Shown one piece after another: positions 8,282 through 20,868 of a stretch of 64,000 bases of DNA (positions are counted from its first letter, which is position 1; each line of letters begins with the position of its first letter). The position numbers and the translations under genes are program-made. Location: contig NC_133391.1 in assembly GCF_047511655.1 (NCBI RefSeq), positions 134,324,906 through 134,388,905 of the forward strand, written 5' to 3'. The notes beneath the pieces are model-generated. The model had not been told where the DNA came from and searched no databases. It worked only from the letters and a program-made list of their open reading frames with translations. The DNA is from Castor canadensis. Its lineage: Eukaryota; Chordata; Mammalia; Rodentia; Castoridae.

Positions 8282-10654
8282 CAGACGACATTAACAATTA
8301 ATAGCAAACTGTCCCCTTTGCAGGAGCCGCCACTCAATGGCAGAGTTCCAAAGTTGAATTTATTTCTTCTTTCTTCAAAGAGATGGATATAGTGCTTATA
8401 AAGTGATGTGCTGGAGGGAAAGTTTGTTTTCTCCGCCTTCAAAGTTTTTTTCCCTCCAGGCAAAACGTACTTAGGGGAAAGCTAACAATTATTGTTACTT
8501 GTTCCCCCCATCTCACCCCAACAAATTTGTTTTTTACTGGCAGCAAGAGACACAGCTTTTGTTTTAGCTAGATTTATCAATCCGTATATCCGGGGTTGAA
8601 AATAATTTAAACATTCTAAGTGCATAAAAAGATTGGAGACGATAGATGATTGGATCTTATGGCTACCGATGGCTATCAAAACGTTTTCAAGATAGTCAAA
8701 CATCATTAAATCATTTTATATTTTCCCCAAGTTAAATACATTTTTTGGATTTGAGTCGCCAGGTAGCCTCTGGAAGCTGGGGTCTTTTTCTTAGACTTCA
8801 CCATAGGACCATACGAGACATTTAATTTTACTCATGCCCAGTTGTATATGAAGTCATCTTGCCTAGAGGAATATAGGGTCACATCTTAATCTGTCGTTTA
8901 TTTTCTCAGTACATTTTGGGAAGATTGTTTTAAAGACTACAGCTTCCCTGCTTTTAGTAACATTAAAGAATGAGATCAGTGATACGCCTTGCATATTCTT
9001 ATTAGATTGAAGCGCTCTTTGTTTACATGTGAATGTACCTAAGTACGCAAAATACTACTTTTCGAGGGGGAGGGTGTGTGTGGCTCAATGAAAATTAGAA
9101 TAGAATCAATTTGGGGGAGCTAATCAAAGAATATTTGGGCTTTTGAGAAAAAGTATTTGGTTTATTCATATAATTAGTTTATATACTCTATAGGAAAAAA
9201 ACCCCCAGTATTATAAAATCTTTCTAAATTAATTTAACCCGAGATGTATCCACACAATTCCAAAATGATTGGGTAGAAAGTAAAAATTCAATTTCCATTT
9301 TATTTTGTGTTTCTGTAATATCAAATACTCAGAGCAGTCAGTCACTTGACTAGTGGACTATCTTAACTAGTAGTCATGTAATTGACTTGGTAGGCCAATG
9401 CAGATATAGTAGCTTTCATTTAAAAAATAAATGCCACCACTCGTAGGAATCCTTTGGTACCAGAGGAAGACCCAACTCAAGAAAGATTACTTCTGGCCCC
9501 AGAGAGGTGCCTCTGCAGGTCAGGGTTGAGGTCACTGGCAAACACACTGTGGAAAACAAAAGTGCTATGTTGCTTTTGCCCTTGTGAATAAGCAGCTTGG
9601 TGTTTGTTTAGTGATACAAGCCCATCCTGTTTTTCAGCTGCACCTTGGATAGTATTGATCTGTTTGGGAGAATATCTGCTCTGAATCTGCACAGATCAGT
9701 CACCAGGACTCTTGTCATCCCAGGTTATTTTCTTCAATATCTGAGGAAATGAGACCTAGGACAATATTGTTTCCATGTGGGCTTCCTATGGGCATCAGCA
9801 AGAGATCCATCCAATTTCTGTGGTATGAAATGGTACCACACCTGTTGAATGACATCACCCAGAAACAGCTGCTATTTCTTTTACTGTTTTATCCCTTATA
9901 AATGTTAAATATTGGCTTGGTAGATATCTAAATGTCAAAGGGACATTTTAAAATAAAAATGCCGTCTTTCTTGTTGTATGCCTCCAAGTTCAACTTCTTA
10001 TTTTTTTCCTTTCTGCTTTACCAAAAAAAAAAAAAAATGTAAATTATGAGAAACACAATAGGACCACTTTGTAACTGACTTTTTGGGCAGCACACAAAAA
10101 GATTACTGTTCTCTGATTTTTGTTTTGTTTTGTTTTCTCAGCTGCAAAAGCTATCTTCCTTCTGAAGTTTATAAATTTAAAATATTAGAGTTTAACAAAT
10201 GATTCAAATTAGCTCCCAAGACAGCTATTGAACTCATATGAAGTTGTCTGGGATGAGCGCTGACCTGGTTAAATTTCAGTTCCTAAAAAGAGAATTTGGA
10301 AGCAGAGGAATGAGATTATATATAGAAAATTTGGAAGTTATGAACTGACAGCTTTTACTATTTTGCCTTAAAAGTCAAACTTTTTGAAATTAGATGTTTT
10401 GCAAAATGAATATGTTTTCAAATATAAATAATCAATTTTGATTAAACTACAGAATTTAAGCAGTTGAGAAATAGGTTGAAATGATTTTAAAATCAAATTT
10501 GTCCTTCTAGGTACAAAACAGTTGCCTAATACATCAAATTCTTTGACATTGTGCACTATATTAGGCTAGCATAAGGATTAAGTTGGGGTGGGGGTTAATA
10601 ATTCTATGTTGGTTGAATTATAACAAAACTAAAAGATTAAGAAATGTGAGTACA

Positions 10655-10743
10655 GGGCTGGAGGCATGGCTTAGATGTTAGAACACCTGCCTAGCAAGTG
10701 TGAAACCCTGAGTAAAACTTCAGTACCAAAACAGAACAGAGAA
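10655..10743 (+). mobile_element. ID-like tRNA-derived SINE with 16-bp target duplication
   Basis: Starts GGGCTGGAGGCATGGCTTAG (A-box region) and contains a degraded B box and an A-rich tail. The perfect duplication AAGAAATGTGAGTACA flanks it at 10639-10654 and 10744-10759. Confidence 0.9.
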
Positions 10744-11696
10744 AAGAAATGTGAGTACATACAGACAATGTTTACCTAAGATATACAAACCAAAAGCTGT
10801 CTACGTTTTTTTTTTAAATCATTATAAAAATATCTCATTAATAAAGTACTAGGGTAAAACTGATTACTTGAACTTTTATCAATGATGCTTTGGTGTTACA
10901 TAGTGTCAGTCATGGGCAGGTCTTTCTTTTTGATGCTATCTTTTTCTGAGTAACATTTACATTGCCTCATTTTCCCTTCCAGTTTTAGAAATATTTTGGG
11001 TTTCCACAAGGCAGCTAAGATGTGTGGCACATAGTGACTTAAAATAGGCAAGTTAGTATATTCAGTTAAGTAAACCTTAGTAAATCATTCAAATTATCCC
11101 TCAGTATAGAGATGCTGTATTGAATTAATAGAAAGTTCTGAAGTATTTCAGCTCACTTTGAAAAATGATTCATATGTTTGGAAGTGTCTGAAAATGTCAG
11201 TGTGTGACTTTTGGCACTTTTTACCCGGATTCCACTTACACTTTCTGCTGCATGGAAAGTGTGACAAGGGCAAACTAGTATTTGATGTTCTGTTTCCCTG
11301 CTTTATATTTAAAACAATGTATCAGTCAAAGAGCCACCTCCCTGGATTATTCATTGGCTATACATAAATTGGTATGCTGCACTTATTTTAGTATATTTCC
11401 ATTTGTAAAAGTTCATTTTAGCTTTTCATCAAGTAGCAGTGGTTTTGCACACTTAATAATTAGTTCTTTTCTAACAGTTTGCCTATTCAATATTGCAATC
11501 AGTAGTTGATATAACTGTTTAATTATCTGACATGCACTCTCATTTTTTAATTTGACATGAATCCTGTCTCATTTCTGATGTCTAATTCACCTACAGGGTG
11601 AAATATTGTTTTTATGAGAGGTCTAGGGTTCATAGGGCAGTTAGACATGACTTTGGACATTCTACCATGCTTCGGTGTAGATTTTTCATTTAATCA

Positions 11697-12057
11697 TTAC
11701 TATGGTTTAATACGTCCCTGCAAAATTCTTATGTTGGAGCTTAACCCCAAGGTAATGAGAGTCCTTAGGAGGTAAGGCCATTAGGACTCTGCCTTTATGG
11801 ATGGGATTAGAACCTTTATAAAAGGGCATACAGGAAAGTTTTCGCTTTTACCTTTTTGTCCTTCTGCCATTTGAGGCCAGAGTGACACAATGCTATCTTG
11901 GAAGCAGAGAGAGAGAGAGAGAGCCTTACCAGATATCTAATCCACTGGTGTCTTGGTCTTGGACATCACAAACTTTAGCTGTGAGCAATACATTTCTGTT
12001 GTTTATAAATTACCCAGACTAAGGTATTTTGTTATAGCAGCAGAATGGTCTAAGACA
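11697..12057 (+). mobile_element. MaLR solo LTR (MST/MLT1-like)
   Basis: Begins TACTATGGTTTAATACG. It contains a typical 'aattctTATGTTGGAGcttaaccccaa' opening and ends with TTATAGCAGCAGAATGG and CTAAGACAA, the well-known 3' end of MaLR LTRs. A short GA run lies inside (11907-11922). No internal region is seen. Confidence 0.85.
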
Positions 12058-12390
12058 ATCATCCTTCCTTGAAGGGAGATTTATTTCAAATCCATTTTGC
12101 ATTTTGTCTTTCATCTTGCAAAAAAATCAGATGGCTTAGTCAGTGAGACCTAAATCTGATCTCTGATCTATTCTGTTGATCTATTTATCAGTCCTCTGTC
12201 TTGATTACTATGGCTTGAGAGTAAGTAACAAAGTCAGAAAGCATAATTTCTACAACATTGTTCTTCTTTTTCAAGAGCACTTTAGATAGTCTACTTGTTT
12301 CTCAACATAATTTTTAGAATCTGCCCATTTATTTCTATAAAAAGCTTGATGGAATTATGATCAGGATGGGTCAATATGGGGGAAATTGAC

Positions 12391-12690
12391 TTTTTTTTTC
12401 TGTGGTACTGGGGTTTGAACTCAGGGCCCTACACTTGTTAGGTAGGTTCTCTACCACTTGAAAAAAAAGGCTTGGCCACCCCGCCAGCCTTTTTTTGTGT
12501 TGGCTTTTTTTGGAGATAGGATCTTTAAAAAAATTATTATTATTCATTTGTTCATATGTGCATACATTGTTTGGGTTTGAGATAGGGTTTTGCTAACTAT
12601 TTGCCCTGGCTGGCTTTTTACTGCAATCCTCCTAATCTCTGACTCCTAAACAGCTCGGATTACAGGGGTGAGCCAATGGTGTCCAACTTG
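12391..12690 (-). mobile_element. Composite SINE (tRNA/ID part + B1-like part)
   Basis: Reverse orientation: a T run, then the B-box/A-box sequence of the tRNA-like half (12401-12489), then a 7SL/B1-like half ending near GATTACAGGGGTGAGCCA. The short word AATTGAC flanks both ends. A segment at about 12533-12575 resembles the 3' tail of the L1 at 18.45 kb. Confidence 0.75.
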
Positions 12691-14321
12691 ACAATTGACA
12701 TTTTAACAATAACAAGTCTTTAGACCCATGAACGTGGTATGCCTTTTCATTTGTTTAGGTTTTCTTCAATTTTTCTCAATTGTGATTTGTGGGTCCATTT
12801 TGTATTTTGGCTGTTATTGAAAAATGTATGTTGAAGTAGGATATTATTATATGCAATTTTTAGCTGTGTATCACAAAGGAACTGAATGAGTAAGAAAGAT
12901 TTCCTTGTGCAGGCTGAGACGTGTCTTCATATGTCCAAAGGCTGATTGTCTATGTCCAGTCAAGAAGAATCTATTGAGTACACTTTCTATGAGAAATATG
13001 CTAACTTAGTAAAATCTCTTATATGCATTCTTTTGGTGTTTCTTTTATACCATAGTCACTCTTGTGACTATGGTATAAAATAATCCATCAGCATGAGATT
13101 TATACTCAGTGAGTCTTAAAAACAATCATCCATTGGCTAATGTTTTGTTGAATATTATTTTGTCATTTCCATGTAAATAAACTCCAATTCAAAACAATCC
13201 ACTATCATGTTTAAGTTTTGAGATGTGGAAACATGCATTTTTCATTATGCCAGCATTCTGGTGGCAGCTATTTTCTGCCTTTATTCTTTATTGGAGAGTT
13301 ATGACACCTCTTCAGTTGTGGTTGCTCTCCTTGTTTCCTTCATCTTCCCCCTTGTAGTTTCCTTTTCCCTTGCATTTCACTTTCCATCCACCAAAAGGAT
13401 AAGTACTGAAATATAACTTGTACCTTTTGCAGCATGTATTGGTTTACTTTTTCATGTAAATGTCACATTGGAAAGTAAGCAATACTTTGTATTGTTTATT
13501 CAACAGTACTATTAAATATTTAACAATGGGTTGAGGTCAAATGGTGATGACACAACATGTGGAAATACGGGACAGATGATGCATTAAGTGTTGAAATAAA
13601 TTATTTCAACATACGGCAAGCCTTACTATTTTTTGGACATATATATCTATTGTACATGGTAGATGGATGACTTATAGGAAGGGTTGGTACATGTATACAC
13701 AATCTCCTTTAAATAGTCGCTATTTAGCAATATAAGATTATTAGTATATATAGGAGGTTCACTTATATGGTTTTCCAATACATTAGATCAAGAATACTTT
13801 GCAACTGTTCTCAGTGCAATTTCCTTGCAAAAAAGAATATGAAAATCATCAGCAGGAAGTGTGTGTTAATGGCTCACATGCTGGGCAGATGGAAACATAG
13901 TGTAGCAGAACCATTTAGTTGAGATCATTTTGGCCTCAAGACTTCTAATCTTTGCTTTAACAGAAAACATTGTTTTGGCCTGCCAGATGACACAACCATC
14001 ACACTGTCAACATTTTCCTTTTTGCCAGAGCACCAGATTTCCTTAAGAAACTGTTAGGCAGTGATTAACTTTTTCTTGATCTTAGTTCCTTTGAAAAACT
14101 ATTGCAATATATGGATCATCTCCCTAGACCCAAGCACATACACACCTACACAAAATTTTGCATTTTTGAAAAAGATTTCAAGACATACTAAAATCCACGC
14201 ATGAATCTTGGAGGATTTTGTGGGTTCCAGATTAAGACACAGACTTTGAAAGACTGAGCTGTTAGAGGGACTGATTATCAATTCACCCTAACCAGTGTAC
14301 TGGGTTTTTCATTAAGAATCT
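12691..14321. other. Intergenic DNA, no gene seen
   Basis: AT-rich unique-looking sequence. Apart from the hairpin at 13043-13080 I see no distinct element. Confidence 0.4.
13043..13080. repeat. Perfect inverted repeat, 17-bp arms
   Basis: TTTTATACCATAGTCAC, loop TCTT, then the exact reverse complement. Could form a hairpin. It is not inside a repeat I recognise. Confidence 0.9.
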
Positions 14322-14405
14322 CTTTTTGGGCGTACTGAGCTTTAAATTCAGGCCCTTCTGCTTACTAGGCAGGTGCTGTATCACATGAGTCATGGCCCCA
14401 GCCCT
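14322..14405 (-). mobile_element. ID-like SINE, reverse
   Basis: Diverged copy: GTACTGAGCTTTAAATTCAG, TACTAGGCAGGTGCTGTA and CATGGCCCCAGCCCT are recognisable in order. Confidence 0.7.
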
Positions 14406-14472
14406 CAATCTACTTGCTTTTCAAGAACCTGTCAGATGTTGGCTAGAATGTTCTTTCTGGTGCAAAACATCA

Positions 14473-14535
14473 TATGTATATATACACACACACACATATA
14501 TATAATGCGTGTAATATATATTGTGTGTACTATAT
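14473..14535. repeat. TA/CA-rich simple repeat
   Basis: Short (TA)n and (CA)n blocks interleaved. Confidence 0.8.
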
Positions 14536-14645
14536 ATACAGTAAGTAGTATTACAAAATTAATCAATGTCAGCATTACAGTTGTCTTGAGAGAATTCAAC
14601 ACACACACATCTCTATATGTATCTAGCTATTATTTTGTTCTTTAA

Positions 14646-14760
14646 TAATAGCTACCATGTATTGAGTGTCTATTCCATGCCAGACACATGAAATATGTCA
14701 TCACTATTCCTCTTAACTACTTTCCCAGATAGGCATTATTATCGCCATTTCCTAGTTCTC
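14646..14760 (+). mobile_element. MIR fragment
   Basis: TATTGAGTGTCTATTCCATG with CCAGACAC, then TAGGCATTATTATCGCCATT match the ancient MIR core and tail. Confidence 0.7.
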
Positions 14761-14797
14761 TCCACAAAACATAGAACAATGCTGAATCATGAGTAAT

Positions 14798-15013
14798 TTT
14801 TTTTTTTTTTGATGAGGCTAGGGTTTGAACTCAGGGCTTTGTGCTTGCAAAGCCCTACCACTTGAGCCACTCTTCCAGGCCATTTTTACTCTGGTTATTT
14901 TGGCAATGCGGGTCTCAGATATTTTCCCAGACTGATCCTGAACTGTGATCCCCCTGATCTCAGCTTCCCAAATAGCTAGGATCACAGGCATAAGCCACTG
15001 GTGCCTGGTTGAG
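14798..15013 (-). mobile_element. Composite SINE with target duplication
   Basis: T-run, tRNA-like half (GGGTTTGAACTCAGGG), then B1-like half ending in GGCATAAGCCACTGG. The 11-bp duplication TCATGAGTAAT is at 14787-14797 and 15014-15024, so the two halves inserted as one unit. Confidence 0.88.
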
Positions 15014-15024
15014 TCATGAGTAAT

Positions 15025-18000
15025 CTTAGGAAGTACTCCAGGTTTTAATAACCAATACTGAATGAGTAAATAAAAAAATAAATGAACCTCCTGTATACAC
15101 TAACAATTTTATATTTCTAATCTCTCCCATTTTAGGAATTCGGAATTTTAGGAATTTGTAGACTTTTTAAGATAATATTTTTCTACTGCCTATGCAGTTG
15201 AAACACATAAAATATGCAAGCACAAAATATCTATTAAGTGGGGTTTTCTAGTCCCTGTGATGGGGATAGAGAGGTAAGCAAGACAAATCTAGTTGTAGCT
15301 TTCTTGGAACTTTTAAAAGAGAAGGCAGATATTAAATAAATATAGTAAATTTTGATGAAGAGGGTCAGGGAATAGGTTCTTGATGAAGCCACAATTAGCT
15401 AAAGTCTTATGTCTGAGAAGGTGGTGCTTTCAGGCAGAGGGTAGAAGAGTATTTTTAAAGTCCAGGAGGTAAGAAAGGAATCATTCAAGGAACGAAAAGA
15501 AGTTTTAATGACTAAAGTAGTGAGTTTGAGAAAGTAGAAAATGAGAATGGAAGTTGACAGTCCCCATTATGGAAGATCTTGCAAAAATCTTTGGGTTTAT
15601 TGGTTTTGTAGGAGAAACCCATGGGAATGTATGTGAGGGGTAGCACGATCCCCCTTTCATTTAGAAACACTCGTCACGTGTGAACTGTGGGGGTAAAGAG
15701 GAAGACACTGGTACTGGTGAAAGGCCTCCTTTGAAAAGATGATTAAGAGGTAGATTTGATAAGTTCTGTTGATTGACTGAATGTGAGAGATGAAAGAAGA
15801 AACAAGACTCGCTCTTAGGTTTTTGGTAAATGGTTATATCATTTCCCAATACTGACAATGGAATAGAGAAAAGTTACTGTTTGGTACTTGAATTCAAGTT
15901 GTTTGTGGTAGTTAAAATTTTTTGAAGTCCCTAAAGTGCTGGGGTTAACTTTATAGATAAATTCAGTTTAGGTAGCACAGGTTAGTCTTCCTTCCTGATT
16001 CTGGAAACAGTCAATAACAACCAAAAACACAAATGAGAAATGAATGCTAATGGATTATTTCATAAACTAATATCCAAGAAAATGCATGTTTCCCTTTGTA
16101 CTTTCTAAACACTAACTTTAGAGGGTAGTGACAGTTCAAGATTTAAAAGTTACATAGCCATCCTGAGCATTGTCTCAGGGTGAACAACAGTTTGGAAATT
16201 TTTATCTTGTGTAGACCAATCTCAGTTTCTGGAAGACCACCTAAGATCCAGTAGCTGGAGTTGGGGTAAAGACAGTAGAAGATGAGAAATCCATTTCCAG
16301 CTATCTCTCACATTCATTCATACATTGGACAATTGTTACTGAGTGTGGATAGTATTTATTGAATATGATTGAGACCTAGTTGGCATGAAAGCCACCAGAG
16401 GAATGATTAATGGGGAATTTGCATTTATAAGACTTTCTTGTTTCAAGGGGGATCTCAGTGACTTAATGGAGGGCTATCAGGACCCAAATCTGGTGGTCAA
16501 TCATTACATCATTAGGATGTGGCAACCAGTCATAGATATGTCCTCGTGTGATGGAATGCTAAGAAGTAACTTCACTCTGATAAATTCTAGCTAAAAATGT
16601 ATAAATTAAATCTAATCAAGATGTTAACTCTAACTTCCCATTTATAGGATGCTCAGGAGACAAAAGAACTACACTATCGGGAAGCAATGAAGTCCAGAAG
16701 ATGGATCATCCTATAAAACAAGTGACCTGCTATCAATATGGGAGCCTGTGGATAAATGCTTCTCCTTTCTTCCTGAGAAAAATTCCAGGTTATTTTGTAT
16801 AATTAAGTAACCACTCACAGTAAAGAAGGCTGTCTCAGTAATGTGTCATTGTATTTACCTCTCCTTTCCTTCTTTTCTCTTCTCTTTTATCCCTCACTAT
16901 TGGCCACTGAATCACATACTTCACTAAAGAGTTTAAATTTCACTTAAACGTTCTTTCAGACTTTGTTTTTCACTAAGAGAAAGTAAAGTGTTTTAACAGC
17001 GTTAATGAATCAACCAGCCAATCAGTCATATAATATTTTCTATACAACATAGACTTTCTGACTTAGTTAAGATGAAGATTACATGCATATCCTTATTATG
17101 ACTATAAGACAAGAGTGGAAAGTAAGTGAATTTGATCTAATGCGAGCAGAAAAGGATTGTAAAGCTATAATTAATCAGCAATGTCTGTCTTTGGCACATA
17201 TGGATGTGTATTATGCACCTTTGTCTTCATTAGACTGAAAGATGAAAGTGATTAAGGGAAAGATGCAAGGTAATTACAAACATTTAATGATAAAAAAGGC
17301 CCTCATTTTCATTCAGAAAATGTTTTACATGATCATTTTTATGAGTTCTAGGCAGTGTTCATAGGCATTTCCTCTGCAACTTCTTTGACCTCAGCAGCAT
17401 CTCCATTCTTTTTCCTTTCTTTGCTACCTTACTGTTTTTAAAATATCATAGAAACTTTGCATTTGTTGCTTTTTGTTTTTACATGAAAAGTGTTTCCTTC
17501 AGACGGATGGATGGCTTGCTCCCTCACTTCTTTCAGGTCTCTACTCAAATTAGTGTGAATCTGTCTATCTATCCATCTATCTATCTATCTATCTGCATAT
17601 ATATACACATATGTATAAACATACATATAAATGCATAATATGCAAGAAAATATGTGATAAATATATGTGCATTTATCAATGTGTCAATGTGATTGCTTTG
17701 AACCTAGCTTCTATTGAAAAGGCAAATAAATGATTATTTTTCTTCCTTAAATGTTTTACAAGTAAGTTGTTGGTTGAATGGCTAATTCAAATGATATTGA
17801 CCAATAAGGTCAATTCAATAAGGAAAGAATATTTTTTTCTTTCTCAAAGATTGGTTCTTAAAGGATACCATTATGGACTCATGAATATTTATAGATTTTC
17901 TATCAGTTATAATCATTGTTCTTTTATTTTCTAAATCTTCACAGTTTCAGATAGCAGAATTTGCTTCATGGTGAACAATCCTGTTAGTGGTAGGAAGTTT

Positions 18001-18207
18001 GTTTTCTGGCAGATAATGTCCTGGACTGACCTTATGTCTTTGTTGCCCAACACATGAAATAAGCCTTTTGACCATAAAGCCCTAATTTTCCGAATTTGGG
18101 ACTGGTATCAGAGGTAATATCTTGGAGCTAGAGGTGTTCCTTGCAACTGGACAGGCATTACTTTTAAGAGATTTTAACGAACAGAGGTAGAAAAAATATA
18201 ACTTAAG
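15025..18207. other. Intergenic DNA with old repeat traces
   Basis: No gene. 15238-15460 resembles an old L2/MIR-type fragment (AGGTAAGCAAGACAAA...). A TCTA microsatellite lies at 17564-17595. The rest is unassigned AT-rich sequence. Confidence 0.4.
17564..17595. repeat. (TCTA)n microsatellite
   Basis: About seven units with one variant, followed by a TA/CA-rich stretch. Confidence 0.9.
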
Positions 18208-18223
18208 AATCATAAATTCATAT

Positions 18224-18277
18224 AGCGCCCACCTACCAAGCCCTTTGTTCAAACCCCAGTACCACTAAAAAAAAAAA
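18224..18277 (+). mobile_element. 5'-truncated ID-like SINE
   Basis: Only the B-box half (TTCAAACCCCAGTACC) and an A13 tail remain. The duplication AATCATAAATTCATAT (18208-18223) recurs after the tail at 18278-18293 with one mismatch. Confidence 0.85.
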
Positions 18278-18502
18278 AATCATAAATTTATATTGATAGT
18301 TCTAGTTCAACCAAAAATATTACTTCATTGAGGTATAAGTCATGTACCTTAAAATTCACTCTTGAAATGTATAATTTAGTGTTTTGTAGTATATTCACAG
18401 AGGTGTATAACCATCATCACTACCTAATTTTGAAACATTTTTACTATCTTTTTTTATTGTTTTATTATTCATATGTGCATACAAGGCTTGGGTCATTTCT
18501 CC

Positions 18503-18566
18503 CTCCTGCCCCCACCCCCTCCCTTACCACCCACTCTGCCCCCTCCCTCTCCCCCCCACCCCCTCG
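18503..18566. other. C-rich block in L1 3' UTR
   Basis: Runs of C3-C7 on the plus strand, G-rich on the L1 sense strand. G-rich, G-quadruplex-prone 3' UTRs are common in mammalian L1s. Confidence 0.6.
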
Positions 18567-18942
18567 ATACCCGGCAGAAACTATTTTGCCCTTATCTCTA
18601 ATTTTGTTGAAGAGAGAGTATAAGCAATAATAGGAAGGAACAAGTGTTTTTGCTGGTTGAGATAAGGATAGCTATACAGGGAGTTGACTCACATTAATTT
18701 CCTGTGTGTGTGTGTTACCTTCTAGGTTAATTCTTTTTTATCTAACCTTTTCTCTAGTTCCTAGTCCCCTTTTCCTATTGGCCTCAGTTGCTTTTAAGGT
18801 ATCTGCTTTAGTTTCTCTGCATTAAGGGCAACAAATGCTAGCTAATTTTTTAGGTGTCTTACCTATCCTTACCCCTCCCTTGTATGCTCTCACTTTTATC
18901 ATGTGCTCAAAGTCCAATCCCATTGTTGTGTTTGCCCTTGAT

Positions 18943-20866
18943 CTAATGTCCACATATGAGGGAGAACATACGATTTTTGGTCTTTTGGGCCAGGCTAACC
19001 TCACTCAGAATGATGTTCTCCAATTCCATCCATTTACCAGCGAATGATAACATTTCGTTCTTCTTCATTGCTGCATAAAATTCCATTGTGTATAGATACC
19101 ACATTTTCTTAATCCATTCATCAGTGGTGGGGCATCTTGGCTGTTTCCATAACTTGGCTATTGTGAATAGTGCTGCAATAAACATGGGTGTGTGTGCAGG
19201 TGCCTCTGGAGTAACCTGTGTCACAGTCTTTTGGGTATATCCCCAAGAGTGGTATTGCTGGATCAAATGGTAGATCAATGTCTAGCTTTTTAAGTAGCCT
19301 CCAAATTTTTTTCTAGAGTGGTTGTACTAGTTTACATTCCCACCAACAGTGTAAGAGGGTTCCTTTTTCCTCGCATCCTCGCCAACACCTGTTGTTGGTG
19401 GTGTTGCTAATGATGGCTATTCTAACAGGGGTGAGGTGGAATCTTAGCGTGGTTTTAATTTGCATTTCCTTTATTGTTAGAGATGGTGAGCATTTTTTCA
19501 TGTGTTTTTTGGCCATTTGAATTTCTTCTTTCGAGAAAGTTCTGTTTAGTTCACTTGCCCATTTCTTTATTGGTTCATTAGTTTTGGGAGAATTTAGTTT
19601 TTTAAGTTCCCTATATATTCTGGTTACCAGTCCTTTGTCTGATGTATAGCTGGCAAATATTTTCTCCCACTCTGTGGGTGGTCTCTTCAGTTCAGAGACC
19701 ATTTCTTTTGATGAACAGAAGCTTTTTAGCTTTATGAGGTCCCATTTATCTATGCTATCTCTTAGTTGCTGTGCTGCTGGGGTTTTGTTGAAAAAGTTCT
19801 TACCTATACCTACTAACTCCAGAGTATTTCCTACTTTTTCCTGTATCAACTTTAGAGTTTGTGGTCTGATATTAAGATCCTTGATCCATTTTGAGTTAAT
19901 GTTGGTATAGGGTGATATACATGGATCTAGTTTCAGTTTTTTGCAGACTGCTAACCAGTTTTCCCAGCAGTTTTTGTTGAAGAGGCTGCTATTTCTCCAT
20001 TGTATATTTTTAGCTCCTTTGTCAAAGACAAGTTGGTTATAGTTGTGTGGCTTCATGTCTGGGTCCTCTATTCTGTTCCACTGGTCTTCATGTCTGTTTT
20101 TGTGCCAGTACCATGCTGTTTTTATTGTTACTGCTTTGTAATATAGTTTGAAGTCAGGTATTGTGATACCTCCTGCATTGTTCTTTTGACTGAGTATTGC
20201 CTTGGCTATTCGTGGCCTCTTGTGTTTCCATATAAATTTAACGGTAGATTTTTCAATTTCTTTAATGAATGTCATTGGAATTTTGATGGGAATTGCATTA
20301 AACATGTAGATTACTTTCGGGAGTATCGACATTTTTACTATGTTGATTCTACCAATCCATGAGCATGGGAGAGCGCTCCACTTTCTATAGTCTTCCTCAA
20401 TCTCTTTCTTCAGAAGTGTATAGTTTTCCTTGTATAGGTCTTTCACATCTTTTGTTAGGTTTACACCTAGGTATTTGATTTTTTTTGAGGCTATTGTAAA
20501 TGGAATTGTTTTCATACATTCTTTTTCAGTTTGCTCATTGTTAGTGTATAGAAATGCTAATGATTTTTCTATGTTGATTTTATATCCTGCTACCTTGCTA
20601 TAACTATTGATGATGTCTAGAAGCTTCTGAGTAGAGTTTTTTGGGTCTTTAAGGTATAGGATCATGTCGTCTGCAAATAGGGATATTTTGACAGTTTCTT
20701 TACCTATTTGTATTCCTTTTATTCCTTCTTCTTGCCTAATTGCTGTGGCTAGGAATTCTAGTACTATGTTGAATAGGAGTAGAGATAGTGGACATCCTTG
20801 TCTGGTTCCTGATTTTAGAGGGAATGGTTTCAGTTTTTCTCCGTTAAGTATAATGCTGGCTTATAG
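18943..20866 (-). pseudogene. L1 ORF2 C-terminal fragment, two lesions
   Basis: An open frame runs from the truncation through reverse transcriptase (TRQGCPLS, then FADD at about 20676-20665) and the C-terminal cysteine region to 19313. There a TGG-type codon has become TAG. A second lesion, an extra CACA in a CA-rich word near 19190-19202, shifts the frame. The last part (18943-19200) then reads to the family's usual ICGH stop. Endonuclease and the N-terminal RT are absent, so the copy cannot mobilise itself. Confidence 0.9.
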
Positions 20867-20868
20867 AG

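Larger units (their letters stand above)
7316..10638. other. Repeat-poor upstream flank of FST
   Basis: No gene. Apart from low-complexity tracts I recognise no interspersed repeat here up to the SINE at 10.65 kb. Blocks such as 8250-8420 look like ordinary unique, possibly conserved, non-coding DNA. Confidence 0.5.
18437..20868 (-). mobile_element. 5'-truncated L1 retrotransposon
   Basis: Minus-strand LINE-1 3' half: the C-terminal part of ORF2 (about 20866-18943), then a 3' UTR (18942-18437) with a C-rich block on the plus strand. The 5' end stops inside the reverse transcriptase domain, before the FADD motif. No clear target duplication was found. The A-rich 3' end lies at about 18437-18470. 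Confidence 0.92.
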
